From positions 1 through 38,343 of the IMG/VR virus record IMGVR_UViG_3300022924_000025: a stretch of DNA of 38,343 nucleotides; one strand, given 5' to 3'. Position 1 is the first letter of the stretch. Each line of letters opens with the position of its first letter. Below are positions 17,132 through 24,726 of this stretch, piece by piece. The position numbers and the translations under genes are program-made. The notes beneath the pieces are model-generated. The model had not been told where the DNA came from and searched no databases. It was given only the letters and a program-made list of their open reading frames with translations. The DNA comes from a virus.

Positions 17132-17332
17132 TTACAAAACTTGTATAACATCTTTGTATTCGTAGTTGAAATAATATTTTAACCCATCTTTTTGAAAGAC
17201 TTGAGCGGTGTGTGTGTCTTCACAAGCATCACATTCATACTCAAAATCAAATTCAGAACCTACTTTCGTAAATCCTTTTTCTAAGAACTTTTTTTCGTAA
17301 TTATCTATATTAAAATCTTCAAACATAATCAT
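17132..17332 (-). CDS. small hypothetical protein with CxxC
   Basis: 66 residues starting MIMFEDFNIDNYEKKFLEKG, with YECDACEDTHTAQVF in the middle and the end YEYKDVIQVL. It is acidic and probably alpha/beta. The start overlaps the stop of the 52-aa gene by ATGA. The single CxxC may bind metal only as a dimer. No family is known. Confidence 0.58.
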   Translation of the reverse strand: MIMFEDFNIDNYEKKFLEKGFTKVGSEFDFEYECDACEDTHTAQVFQKDGLKYYFNYEYKDVIQVL

Positions 17333-17487
17333 TTATTTATTGTTACCACCCTAATAAATTCATCGCTTCCAATTACGCGTAGGATCCAATGTGTTGTGTC
17401 GCGTCCTGAAATGTATACTTGCTTGCCTTGGTAAGTGAAAGGCGTTTCGTTTATTGGGATGTTGTTTTTTGATCCGGCGCGGCTCAT
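17329..17487 (-). CDS. small protein, 52 aa, next to the DNA methyltransferase
   Basis: Reads MSRAGSKNNIPINETPFTYQ, then GKQVYISGRDTTHWILRVIG and ends FIRVVTINK. The ATG overlaps the methyltransferase stop as ATGA, and its own TGA overlaps the next ATG as ATGA. These two junctions make it very likely to be translated. It is basic and beta rich. Its role is unknown; the neighbour suggests a DNA-modification helper at most as a guess. Confidence 0.65.
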   Translation of the reverse strand: MSRAGSKNNIPINETPFTYQGKQVYISGRDTTHWILRVIGSDEFIRVVTINK

Positions 17488-18245
17488 AATGCTTCATATT
17501 CGTTAATCGCTTTGAAAATCTTTTCTGCTATTTGTGGTACGATTGCGTTTCCGTATCCGTGGAGTTGCTCCCTAGCCAATTTTCCGGATAACCCATTATC
17601 CACGCATATAGTTGGGGGTTCACTCGACCAGAAACCGCCCCGAAAAGTCTGTACAAGTGTTCCGAAGTGCCACCAGGGCTTCTGTGATGCCTTCTCCCGT
17701 ACATAGGAAAAGAAAGTCTGTCCCTGTTGCATTCTGATGCTGTCGGGGTAAGCAACGATATACAACCGGGCGCGGTGATGGACTGCACCGACTTCTGAAG
17801 CACGACAAACTCGCCATTCTGCATTGTACCCCATTGCGGATAATTCGGTGAGAATTGCGCTAAAGTCTGCCCCGCCGTTAGTTTTAAGAATATTAGCCAC
17901 GTTTTCGGCAACAATCCACTTTGGTTGGATTTCTCGAATAGCTCTACAGAATTCATAGAATAGTCCAGTTCTTTCGCCTTGTAACCCCTGTTGACCTTTA
18001 CCGTGTTGTTTCGCAATACTTGCGTCCTGACAAGGGAATCCGCCGGTAAGAACATCGCATTTTCCTCTGTAAATCCTAAAGTCTGTTGTTGAAATATCTC
18101 CGTGTCCTTTTGCATTTGGAAAGTTTTGTTTTAATTTTTCTTGTTTATAAGGAATCCATTCGCACCAAGCGGTTGTTTCCCATCCTGCCCAACGTGCTGC
18201 CAATGAAAAGCCGCCGATGCCTTCAAATAATCCGATATGCTTCAT
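17484..18245 (-). CDS. dcm: C5-cytosine DNA methyltransferase
   Basis: 253 residues with all core motifs: I FEGIGGF (7-13, AdoMet binding), IV GGFPCQDAS with catalytic Cys72, VI ENVAN (Glu114), VIII HHRARLY (about 156-162) and X GYGNAIVPQ near 230-238. The target-recognition region between VIII and X is short (about 65 residues). It is shorter than bacterial enzymes but complete. It methylates cytosine in a sequence-specific manner. No restriction endonuclease is next to it, so it is an orphan that probably protects phage DNA from host restriction. Confidence 0.93.
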   Translation of the reverse strand: MKHIGLFEGIGGFSLAARWAGWETTAWCEWIPYKQEKLKQNFPNAKGHGDISTTDFRIYRGKCDVLTGGFPCQDASIAKQHGKGQQGLQGERTGLFYEFCRAIREIQPKWIVAENVANILKTNGGADFSAILTELSAMGYNAEWRVCRASEVGAVHHRARLYIVAYPDSIRMQQGQTFFSYVREKASQKPWWHFGTLVQTFRGGFWSSEPPTICVDNGLSGKLAREQLHGYGNAIVPQIAEKIFKAINEYEAL

Positions 18246-18568
18246 GGCGTTTTGTCTTCGTGTTTATCAATACAGACGTGACACAATCTGAGAAGTTCTT
18301 TATCTGTTCCCGCGTCTGAATCTTTTAACCATAATTCTTGCCTGCATCTAACGCATTCAGTTGGCTTAAACTTTCCCTCCGGCTCATTCCGGTTTGCTGT
18401 AAATTTTATTATTCCTTTTTGTTCTAGGTGTTGGACGTATTCCGCGAGTAGCTCTATTGTGTTTATATCTTTACTTGCATTACCGTATGTTGGGATGTAT
18501 TCCGGTAGGCTATAGTGATCCTCCCAATACTCCCTTGCGTTTTTCAGGTCTTTTTCTTGGTTTGTCAT
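18242..18568 (-). CDS. hypothetical zinc-ribbon-like protein
   Basis: 108 residues. The N-terminal half is acidic and helical (LAEYVQHLEQKG). The C-terminal half has CVRCRQELW and CHVC about 30 residues apart, a probable four-cysteine zinc site. Its stop overlaps the methyltransferase start. It may be a small DNA- or RNA-binding protein. No family is assigned. Confidence 0.6.
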   Translation of the reverse strand: MTNQEKDLKNAREYWEDHYSLPEYIPTYGNASKDINTIELLAEYVQHLEQKGIIKFTANRNEPEGKFKPTECVRCRQELWLKDSDAGTDKELLRLCHVCIDKHEDKTP

Positions 18569-18592
18569 TGTGTTATGATTTTAGGTTTTTTC

Positions 18593-19237
18593 TTACTTCT
18601 TTTTAGAGTAATTACCTATTTTAATTGGATGATCTACAGCTTTTTGATGATCCCATCCCCTTAAGATTCTGCCTCTTATTGAAGCATAACTATTTAGTTT
18701 TCCTAGATTAAACAAAACCATTGATAGAGATTGCTTTTCTTGGTTGTAATTAATCATGAACGTGTTATCGCGATTATTGCAATTTACTCTAGGAACTACC
18801 CATCTGCAATTTTTAGGACAATAACCTTTTGAGTTGTCCCTCCTATCAATTTGCAAACCTTCTTTGTAGCCATTTTTTATAGACCACTTCATAAACGATT
18901 CGTAACTAATCATCCATTCATCACATACTTTTATCCCTTTATCGAAATATAAATGTCTAGCCCGATAAGTGTCCAAACACCTGCTTTTCATTTGCCTCCA
19001 TACCTTGCAAAGTAATGTGCCTCCTTTACCTTTTTGTTTTTTTTGAATGCAACCGCAACTAGATATTTTTCCTCTTACCAAATGTCCAATCCTTACGTTG
19101 GTTTCGATGCCGCATTCGCACTTACAGTTAAATATTCTATTTATTTGACCGCTAGGCAATCTTTTAGAAGGTTGTTCTTTTATAACGGTTAACATATTAA
19201 AAACGTCCCCCCGACTTACACTCAATCTTTTGCTCAT
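18593..19237 (-). CDS. HNH/AP2-type mobile DNA-binding protein (possible homing endonuclease)
   Basis: 214 residues. The N-terminus has a Cys cluster (CKCECG at 38-43, SSCGC at 60-63), likely a zinc finger. The rest follows the phage HNH/AP2 pattern KGIKVCDEWM, FMKWSIKNGYKEGLQIDRRD and GYCPKNCRWV (about 95-143), with a helix-turn-helix-like C-terminus (LSMVLFNLGKLNSYASIRGR). A strict HNH triad is not fully visible, so it may be a DNA-binding relative rather than an active nuclease. It has its own promoter within an inverted repeat and interrupts the compact operon, a sign of mobile origin. Confidence 0.72.
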   Translation of the reverse strand: MSKRLSVSRGDVFNMLTVIKEQPSKRLPSGQINRIFNCKCECGIETNVRIGHLVRGKISSCGCIQKKQKGKGGTLLCKVWRQMKSRCLDTYRARHLYFDKGIKVCDEWMISYESFMKWSIKNGYKEGLQIDRRDNSKGYCPKNCRWVVPRVNCNNRDNTFMINYNQEKQSLSMVLFNLGKLNSYASIRGRILRGWDHQKAVDHPIKIGNYSKKK

Positions 19238-19278
19238 AATATTAAAGTTACATAATAAGCAAATGTAACTTTAATATT
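19238..19278 (-). repeat. 16-bp perfect inverted repeat at the start of the HNH/AP2-like gene
   Basis: AATATTAAAGTTACAT (19238-19253) and ATGTAACTTTAATATT (19263-19278) with a 9-nt loop. On the minus strand the second arm touches the ATG at 19237. In an mRNA read through from upstream it would bury the start region in a hairpin. The -7 box of a promoter lies in the loop and first arm. Confidence 0.85.
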
Positions 19279-19289
19279 TAAAAACGCAA
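19260..19289 (-). promoter_or_regulatory. Bacteroidota-type promoter for the HNH/AP2-like gene
   Basis: The minus strand reads TTG (19289-19287), 19 bases, then TACATTTG (19267-19260), an exact fit to TTG-N19-TANNTTTG. The expected start, about 5-7 bases on, lies near 19253-19255, inside the inverted repeat, so this transcript would contain only one arm and could not form the hairpin. Confidence 0.7.
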
Positions 19290-19978
19290 AAATTTTCTTC
19301 GTAAATATTCAATTCTGCATTACATTCATTTCTGAGTTTTATTCTTTGCTCAGGATTTAACTCATTAACGCTTTTTTCAAGCCTAAGAGCGATTGTTTTT
19401 GCTCTGGCGTATATTTGTATCATTTCCGATTTATTTAGCTTTAAATCAGGTGTTTTTTTAAGTGATGAAACAAACTCAAAATAATCATTACCGTAAATCT
19501 CTTTTAATCCTTCGATGTAAAGTAAAGGATCACCTCCTGACATTCCATTGCTTTCAAAATTTTGTATGTGTATGTTGTGCAGGTTGTACGCGGTCGTTCG
19601 GTTTGAACCCACGGAAAAGAAATGACCTCCAGCCATCTTGCCAAATCTTTTAGTCGCGATGCAAGGCTGACCATAATCGATTAACCTCGCTATTTTGTTT
19701 ATTACGGGTTGTATGTAAGTTTTACGGTATTCATCATTTGACATTAAACTTATTTTTGTTGTTTTATCTTTTGCTTTGCCTTCTGCAATTCTTGGCTTCT
19801 GAACCTTAAAAATAGACTTCTGCATCTTTATCTTTCCGTTTTCTGAATTAAGCAGCCAATCAGAATAGCAACCACACATTTTCCCCAATCCGTAAACCCG
19901 GTTTTCAATACTGGTTAATTTTCCGCAGCCGTGACCTTTTGCAAGTCCCTGCCCAAAACATTTCTTTTGTTTAATCAT
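19271..19978 (-). CDS. ninG: NinG-like recombination protein
   Basis: 235 residues. The C-terminal half matches the NinG/Rap pattern: INKIARLIDYGQPCIATKRF, GKMAGGHFFSVGSNRTTAYN and NIHIQNFESNGMSGGDPLLY. Lambda NinG promotes recombination and has nuclease-like features. The N-terminus carries Cys7, Cys18, Cys35 and Cys37, a possible zinc knuckle. Some usual cysteines of the central finger are replaced (CIATKRF). It sits among recombination and replication genes and overlaps the upstream gene by 4 bases. Confidence 0.72.
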   Translation of the reverse strand: MIKQKKCFGQGLAKGHGCGKLTSIENRVYGLGKMCGCYSDWLLNSENGKIKMQKSIFKVQKPRIAEGKAKDKTTKISLMSNDEYRKTYIQPVINKIARLIDYGQPCIATKRFGKMAGGHFFSVGSNRTTAYNLHNIHIQNFESNGMSGGDPLLYIEGLKEIYGNDYFEFVSSLKKTPDLKLNKSEMIQIYARAKTIALRLEKSVNELNPEQRIKLRNECNAELNIYEENFCVFKY

Positions 19979-20292
19979 TTCCTTTTTGCTAAATAAAATT
20001 CAAAATGTATTCTTGTTTCGTCGTAATCTTCTCGGTAAAAATTGATAAAATTTCTCGCTTCTTTTAACAATTCGTCTTTTGCTTTTTCAATGTTATGTTC
20101 AACATGTTTATCTGCTAACTCTGGTCTAAGGTGCAAATAAACGTCATGGTCATTTTGTAAAACATATTTAAGTTTTATAACCTCAAAACCTTGTTCGCTT
20201 AAAATTATATTTTTTGGCTTTGTAGCTTTTATAATATACTCTGAAAAATGTTTCCATAGGAATCTTTTAATTGCGTCTTTAATCTTTTTCAT
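19975..20292 (-). CDS. hypothetical protein
   Basis: 105 residues, basic N-terminus (MKKIKDAIKRFLWKHFSEYI), then alpha/beta with HDVYLHLRPELADKHVEHNI and ETRIHFEFYLAKRK at the end. It lies between the DUF1367-like and NinG-like genes, overlapping the latter, so a DNA metabolism role is possible. No family is recognised. Confidence 0.58.
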   Translation of the reverse strand: MKKIKDAIKRFLWKHFSEYIIKATKPKNIILSEQGFEVIKLKYVLQNDHDVYLHLRPELADKHVEHNIEKAKDELLKEARNFINFYREDYDETRIHFEFYLAKRK

Positions 20293-20296
20293 AATT

Positions 20297-20713
20297 TTAA
20301 AAATATTGTTGTAGTTCTTCTTCTAACGTTTCGCTTTCAATCCCTAAAAAATTTATAATCACATCGCGAACCGCGGTGTAAACTTCTGCAAATTCGGTAT
20401 CATCCATAGTGGAAAAGGATATTGAATTTGGTTTTTTCCTAATCTCGCCTGTAATTACATTTACGACTTCGGTATAAAATCCGGCTTCAATTGTAACATC
20501 GTGGCGCAAGTCCTCTAAGTTACGGTAACTGTCCTGATTTTCAAAACACAATTTTAACATTGCGAAAAACAAGCGATGAAATTTAGGGTTTCGTACTTTC
20601 TTATATTCGATTTCAAAAACCTCGTTTAATGGCATTTTACCAAACTGCTCGTGATCGGAATCATAAGCGGGTTTTAAGAATCCGTTTATTGTTTTGGCTA
20701 CTAGAATTTTCAT
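20297..20713 (-). CDS. DUF1367-like phage protein
   Basis: 138 residues. The core KVRNPKFHRLFFAMLKLCFE (about 40-60) is the hallmark of the DUF1367 family found in phage replication/recombination regions near nin-type genes. The rest has an acidic C-terminus (ESETLEEELQQYF). The biochemical role is unknown. It overlaps the upstream HNH gene by 4 bases and is in the same operon as ninG. Confidence 0.72.
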   Translation of the reverse strand: MKILVAKTINGFLKPAYDSDHEQFGKMPLNEVFEIEYKKVRNPKFHRLFFAMLKLCFENQDSYRNLEDLRHDVTIEAGFYTEVVNVITGEIRKKPNSISFSTMDDTEFAEVYTAVRDVIINFLGIESETLEEELQQYF

Positions 20714-21048
20714 TTTAATTTTTTTCTTCTCGCTTTTTCTTTGGAATCATACCGTAAATGGCATAGTTGGCACATCGCTTTTAAACGATCATCAGAAACA
20801 TTTTGATTTGTTTCATCGTGATCGAGGTGTGCAATCGTAAGAATGACTTTTACTTTTTTGAACGACTCAGTTATTAAGTCTTCAAAAGCTTGGTTTACCC
20901 AAAAAATTTTTCCGTTTTCTTTATACGACAGCATTGTAGAATAATTTTCAGCATTACAGCATTCACATTCATTCTTTGCACGTTCTAATATTCTGGGCCG
21001 AATTTCGGATTTCCAATTTGGCGGATATTTTTTATAATCTATTGGCAT
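20710..21048 (-). CDS. HNH endonuclease-like protein
   Basis: 112 residues. The opening MPIDYKKYPPNWKSEIRPRI and the motifs CECCNAEN, IAHLDHDETN and MCQLCHLRYD form a zinc-binding HNH fold (CxxC near 28-31, His-x-x-His/Asp in the centre, CxxCH near the end). This short family is common in Bacteroidota phages. It may nick or cut DNA; the catalytic His appears to be in AHLDHD. It is part of the replication operon. Confidence 0.75.
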   Translation of the reverse strand: MPIDYKKYPPNWKSEIRPRILERAKNECECCNAENYSTMLSYKENGKIFWVNQAFEDLITESFKKVKVILTIAHLDHDETNQNVSDDRLKAMCQLCHLRYDSKEKARRKKLK

Positions 21049-21061
21049 AATTTCTATTTTT

Positions 21062-21349
21062 TTAAAAAGGTATTTCTAAATACATATCCTTTGCTTTTCT
21101 TATTTCCGAATCCGGAAGCTTATGAACCACATAGGTAAAAGTATTTCCGAACTTGTTCTTTTTGGTTCTGCGCTCCGAAACTAATTTCAATCCCTTTCGG
21201 TTGAGTTCGCTTACTCGCGTTCTGAATCCTGACAACCACGGAAATTCCATAATTGAAACTGAGCCGGTGTTAATCAAAGTTAGCAGTATTTCTTCAGTGT
21301 TGGTCTTTGGCTGTGGTAAGCCTCCGAATATGTCTTGTTGTGTGTTCAT
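21062..21349 (-). CDS. winged-helix-like protein
   Basis: 95 residues. After a short leader, TEEILLTLINTGSVSIMEF, GFRTRVSELNRKGLKLVSER and the strand pair FGNTFTYVVHKL give a winged-helix DNA-binding layout. The extreme C-terminus MYLEIPF resembles the acidic hydrophobic tip used by SSB-like proteins, as in two nearby genes. Its start overlaps the upstream HNH gene's stop by 4 bases. Confidence 0.6.
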   Translation of the reverse strand: MNTQQDIFGGLPQPKTNTEEILLTLINTGSVSIMEFPWLSGFRTRVSELNRKGLKLVSERRTKKNKFGNTFTYVVHKLPDSEIRKAKDMYLEIPF

Positions 21350-21633
21350 GGTCTAATTTTTAAGTTTTTACGCACCCAATTCATTATAGAATCTAAATAC
21401 TCGGTTTGTCTTGCATTGTGTTCAGCTTGGTGACAATCTCGGCAAAGCGTAACTAAATAATAATCTTCATACTCCCACGCCTTACGCCCTTTCAAATAAA
21501 CAACGTGATGAACTTCTAACTGTCTTTCGAAATTATCACAAAGGCATTTGCTACAAACGAAATTATCCCTTTCGAGTATTTCGTATTTTTTACGCATCCA
21601 CGCCGATGTTTTTAGTTGGTCTGAATATTTCAT
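21346..21633 (-). CDS. HNH endonuclease
   Basis: 95 residues from the ATG at 21633, one base after the helicase stop; an earlier start at 21687 would run into the helicase gene and is less likely. Motifs: CSKC (27-30), VHHVVYLKGR (His42, His43), LCRDCHQAEH (Cys64, Cys67, His68). This is the McrA-type HNH arrangement with structural zinc and catalytic His. Many phages keep such a nuclease near packaging or replication genes. Confidence 0.85.
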   Translation of the reverse strand: MKYSDQLKTSAWMRKKYEILERDNFVCSKCLCDNFERQLEVHHVVYLKGRKAWEYEDYYLVTLCRDCHQAEHNARQTEYLDSIMNWVRKNLKIRP

Positions 21634-21634
21634 T

Positions 21635-23473
21635 TTAGAAAGGAATGTTTTCATCTTCATCGTCGATATATGGTTCTCCAAAAGCATCTACTAATTCGAT
21701 TCTCGGCAATTCTTTTGACAATTCTGGCTCCGGTGATGTTTTTTTTCTATCTCTGTCAATTGGACTAAATCCGCAGACGCCATTAAAATAATATCGATTT
21801 TCTTTAAACTCGAAAGTAATCCGGTCTACTTCGCAGGGACGCGCAACAAGTTTTTGTTTTTTAATTTTCTGACTACCGAAAATAACTTCATTGTCCCGAA
21901 AATCAATTGCTCGGTTTGGTCGCCATACAAACAAAACGTTATCAACTTTATCGGCAAACGTTCCGCCGCCTTTAACTTTGTTTAGATCCGGTTTAAAGTA
22001 CCTACCTCCGTCTTTATCGTTTGGTCGTGCCGTCAATTGATGCGCCACAAGGTGTATGCTTATTTCGTTTTCTACCGCAAATCTTTTTAACTGTGATATA
22101 AAGCGCGAAATATATAAATCTTCGCGTTCTCCTGGATTCATTAAATGCTCGATCGTGTTGTAAGGATCAATTATCAAATGGCGAATCCCTTGTTTTCGAA
22201 TCAAATACAAAACCCGCTTAAATATGCTTTCGATCTTAAAATCGTTTTCAGGATAGATGACAAAAAATCTTTTATCAATAAATCCCATAGCTTCAAGATA
22301 ATCGCCTTCTGACATTTGCAAGTTACCATAGTGCGGGTCCGTAGTCGTTCCGATATACATTTCTGCTAAATCATTCCAAAAATCGTCCATCGGCATATTT
22401 TCAGGACTAAATACAGCAAACTTGTCACCGTCCCAATATGATTTTATTACGGCTAACTGATTCAGAAACAGAGACTTTCCTTCATTTTGATACCCAGTCC
22501 AAAGATTAACTTCTCCGGTTCTCCATTTCCAAGCCTTATCAACAGCTTCAATATGGGTACTTTCTCCACGCTTCTGACCATTTTTAAAACCGTCCATCAT
22601 TGACGAAAAACTATCCTGAAGCGTGAAAACTCCTTCTACTTTCACATCTTTTGCATCTTTCAGAAGTAAGTTTAATTCGAAAGTACCGTGTTTAATCAGG
22701 TATTCGTTTGCGTCCTTGCACTCTTTAAAATCGACCAACTTACATTTTTCTGCACCAAACCTACGAATCAACTCTTTTTGCAGCCGAATACCGTTATTAT
22801 CAGAATCAACAGCAATATAAATTAATTCTGCCTGCTCAAAAACATCAAAGCAGTTTGTAATACATTCTAACTTTTTATCGATGTTTGTATCGTTTTCATT
22901 TGGTGCGCCCTGATTTACGGTTGTGTGATTTGAGTGTCCGGCCACTTCCCAACTCATAGAATCGAATTCGCCTTCACAAACTATAATTTCTTTTTGTCCT
23001 TTGATCCGGTCAAGGTTAAACATTATCGGCTCAGCTTCTTTTGCTTGAAAGAATTTCTTTTCGGCAATCATACGTATTTTGTAATTGACAAGTTTGCCGT
23101 CACGCAGGTAAGGAAAGACAATACCGTTGCCGTCTTTAGTCATCACGATTTTGTTTTCTTTTATTACTTCCTGAGTGATTCCGCGACTTTCGAAATAAGT
23201 CAAACCTACCGCGCTTAATTCGGTAAGATTTTGCTTTGTAGGTTTTTTGTAAACCGGAGCAATATCATAAGGTTTTTTAACATAATCCTGTGGCGCAACG
23301 CATCCTTTCCAACCACATTTAAAACAGTTATATAATCCGGTTTCTATGTTTATAGAAAGGCAAGTGTCTTTTATGTGTGTTTTACCTAAAGATACGCAAT
23401 TTGGGCAAGCAACCTTTTGATCCTTTCTATTCCCTTTGGGCTCTATCCCTTTTGCTATAAATTCGTTAATCAT
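21635..23473 (-). CDS. DNA primase-helicase (Twinkle/T7 gp4-like)
   Basis: 612 residues. Zinc finger with Cys23, Cys26, Cys50 and Cys53; TOPRIM core IIVCEGEFDSM (about 164-174) and YIAVDSDNNG; DnaB-type helicase with Walker A GYQNEGKS (about 330), IIDPYNTIEH as Walker B region, HLVAHQ (sensor) and KGGGTFADKVDN. Both the zinc and TOPRIM parts are present, so it should prime as well as unwind. The last residues, DDEDENIPF, look like the acidic tip of SSB proteins. It overlaps the initiator-like gene by 8 bases. Confidence 0.92.
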   Translation of the reverse strand: MINEFIAKGIEPKGNRKDQKVACPNCVSLGKTHIKDTCLSINIETGLYNCFKCGWKGCVAPQDYVKKPYDIAPVYKKPTKQNLTELSAVGLTYFESRGITQEVIKENKIVMTKDGNGIVFPYLRDGKLVNYKIRMIAEKKFFQAKEAEPIMFNLDRIKGQKEIIVCEGEFDSMSWEVAGHSNHTTVNQGAPNENDTNIDKKLECITNCFDVFEQAELIYIAVDSDNNGIRLQKELIRRFGAEKCKLVDFKECKDANEYLIKHGTFELNLLLKDAKDVKVEGVFTLQDSFSSMMDGFKNGQKRGESTHIEAVDKAWKWRTGEVNLWTGYQNEGKSLFLNQLAVIKSYWDGDKFAVFSPENMPMDDFWNDLAEMYIGTTTDPHYGNLQMSEGDYLEAMGFIDKRFFVIYPENDFKIESIFKRVLYLIRKQGIRHLIIDPYNTIEHLMNPGEREDLYISRFISQLKRFAVENEISIHLVAHQLTARPNDKDGGRYFKPDLNKVKGGGTFADKVDNVLFVWRPNRAIDFRDNEVIFGSQKIKKQKLVARPCEVDRITFEFKENRYYFNGVCGFSPIDRDRKKTSPEPELSKELPRIELVDAFGEPYIDDEDENIPF

Positions 23474-24161
23474 CGTACTTTTGGGTTAGTTGGTTAGTTT
23501 TACCTATAATATTTTGTTTCGGTTCTAAAGCAGGTATAGGATCATTAAACCTTTTTTGACTTAGGTATGTGTATGGATTAGGATGCGTGTATTTATCGAA
23601 TGGTTTGTAAGAAATAAACGCCTCCAAAGTCTCAGATATTTTTTGCTTATCAGTTACCGCCATTTTATTATACAGACCTCTGCACTTTTCTTTGGCGACT
23701 TTTTTAGGATAAAGCAACCAAAAACTATCAAAGCCGTTTTCGGCGTTATATTCTTCTTTTCTTTTATTCTTATTTACTTCTTCTTTGCTTTCTTTCGCTT
23801 TCGATTCGGTTAACGGTCGTAAAGCGGTCGTAAAGCGGTCGGTTTTTTTTGGACGCCCTCCTTTCGATCCATTAGCAGAATTTGTTACTGAAATATGATT
23901 GGCATCAATAAGCTGTTCGTCTAAAAACTTTATAGAAATAAAATCATTTTCTACTTTAAAAAAGTGATCAATTAAATCAGGTAATTCGACAGGATTTTTA
24001 TATCGTTTATTTATTTCAGATAGCGAAAGAACACCATCCCTTTGCCAATATAAAGCGCAAATATTAATAAATAAACCTTGTACAGCGAATGATTCGTAAA
24101 CGATATTTCCGGTCATCCATTCTGTAACAATAAACTTGAAGTAAGGAAAGTTTTTTGCCAT
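23466..24161 (-). CDS. replication initiator/helicase loader-like protein
   Basis: 231 residues. The N-terminus MAKNFPYFKFIVTEWMTGNI and the following FAVQGLFINICALYWQRDGV match the Lin1244/Lin1753-like or DUF7833-type N-terminal domain found on phage replication proteins. A basic low-complexity linker (about 100-135) leads to a DnaD/loader-like end: FDSFWLLYPKKVAKEKCRGL and HPNPYTYLSQKRFND. It is the first gene after a strong promoter and precedes the primase-helicase, so it probably recognises the origin or loads the helicase. Confidence 0.75.
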   Translation of the reverse strand: MAKNFPYFKFIVTEWMTGNIVYESFAVQGLFINICALYWQRDGVLSLSEINKRYKNPVELPDLIDHFFKVENDFISIKFLDEQLIDANHISVTNSANGSKGGRPKKTDRFTTALRPLTESKAKESKEEVNKNKRKEEYNAENGFDSFWLLYPKKVAKEKCRGLYNKMAVTDKQKISETLEAFISYKPFDKYTHPNPYTYLSQKRFNDPIPALEPKQNIIGKTNQLTQKYDD

Positions 24162-24201
24162 TGTATAGTGAGTAAAAAGTTAAAGTCCCATAAATCCCCT
24201 G

Positions 24202-24258
24202 CTCACTACTTCAGGTTCATTATAGGACTTTTATAATGCTTTTAGATAACGTAGTGAG
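24202..24258 (-). promoter_or_regulatory. operator-like nested inverted repeat in the replication leader
   Basis: CTCACTAC (24202-24209) pairs with GTAGTGAG (24251-24258); inside it CATTATA (24218-24224) pairs with TATAATG (24232-24238). A further ACTCACTAT copy lies near 24166-24174 just before the initiator start. The outer arm begins at the expected transcription start, so it may be a DNA operator or a leader hairpin. Confidence 0.6.
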
Positions 24259-24263
24259 TTATG

Positions 24264-24293
24264 CAAATATAGTAATATTATTTCAATAATCAA
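24264..24293 (-). promoter_or_regulatory. promoter of the replication operon
   Basis: TTG (24293-24291), a 19-base spacer and TATATTTG (24271-24264) fit TTG-N19-TANNTTTG exactly. It is between a terminator and the initiator-like gene, 100 bases before its ATG. It should be read by the host major sigma factor, so early or middle expression is likely. Confidence 0.78.
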
Positions 24294-24294
24294 T

Positions 24295-24327
24295 AAAAAA
24301 AGCCGGAGAAATTACCAAAACTCCGGC
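24295..24327 (-). terminator. terminator of the recombination operon
   Basis: GCCGGAG (24302-24308) and CTCCGGC (24321-24327) form a perfect 7-bp stem with a 12-nt loop, followed on the minus strand by seven T. It ends transcription from the HTH/SSB genes, just before the replication promoter, whose -33 box abuts the T run. Confidence 0.85.
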
Positions 24328-24375
24328 CTTAACCAACCAAAACAAATTATGAAAGTGGAAAGGTAGGAAAAAAAA

Positions 24376-24726
24376 TTAATAACGAAAACGATTAACTTTA
24401 CTTTCTAACGTTATACATCCATCTTTTTTTAATTGATTGGTGTAAAGGTAGGTTTGCGATAAGGATATTCCTGACAATTTAGATATTTCTTTTATTTTTA
24501 AATCAACACCTAACGCGTTTACGACACTTTCAATTTTATCAAACGAGGTTCGTTGACCATTGTTATTGCTGAATATTTTATAATTTAAAAATTTAGAATC
24601 TTCAAGACTTATAAAGCAATTTTGACCTTTTTTTACTCGAGTGATTTTCCAATAACGAATGCGCTCGTTAAGCAGTCTTTCCGATATTCCTATCTTTTTT
24701 GACAGGGATTTAATACTTATCTGCAT
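24376..24726 (-). CDS. HTH DNA-binding protein
   Basis: 116 residues with two helix-turn-helix-like segments: SIKSLSKKIGISERLLNERI (3-22) and KIKEISKLSGISLSQTYLYT (about 76-96), the second followed by NQLKKDGCITLES like a winged helix. It is basic. It is the last gene before a terminator and the replication promoter, so it could control that promoter, or bind an origin. Its start overlaps the SSB stop (TGATG). Confidence 0.65.
   Translation of the reverse strand: MQISIKSLSKKIGISERLLNERIRYWKITRVKKGQNCFISLEDSKFLNYKIFSNNNGQRTSFDKIESVVNALGVDLKIKEISKLSGISLSQTYLYTNQLKKDGCITLESKVNRFRY

Noticed and set aside
17528-18115. A 195-aa frame on the minus strand inside the methyltransferase gene
   Set aside because: It is an alternative frame of the methyltransferase, whose motifs are all intact in the chosen frame.
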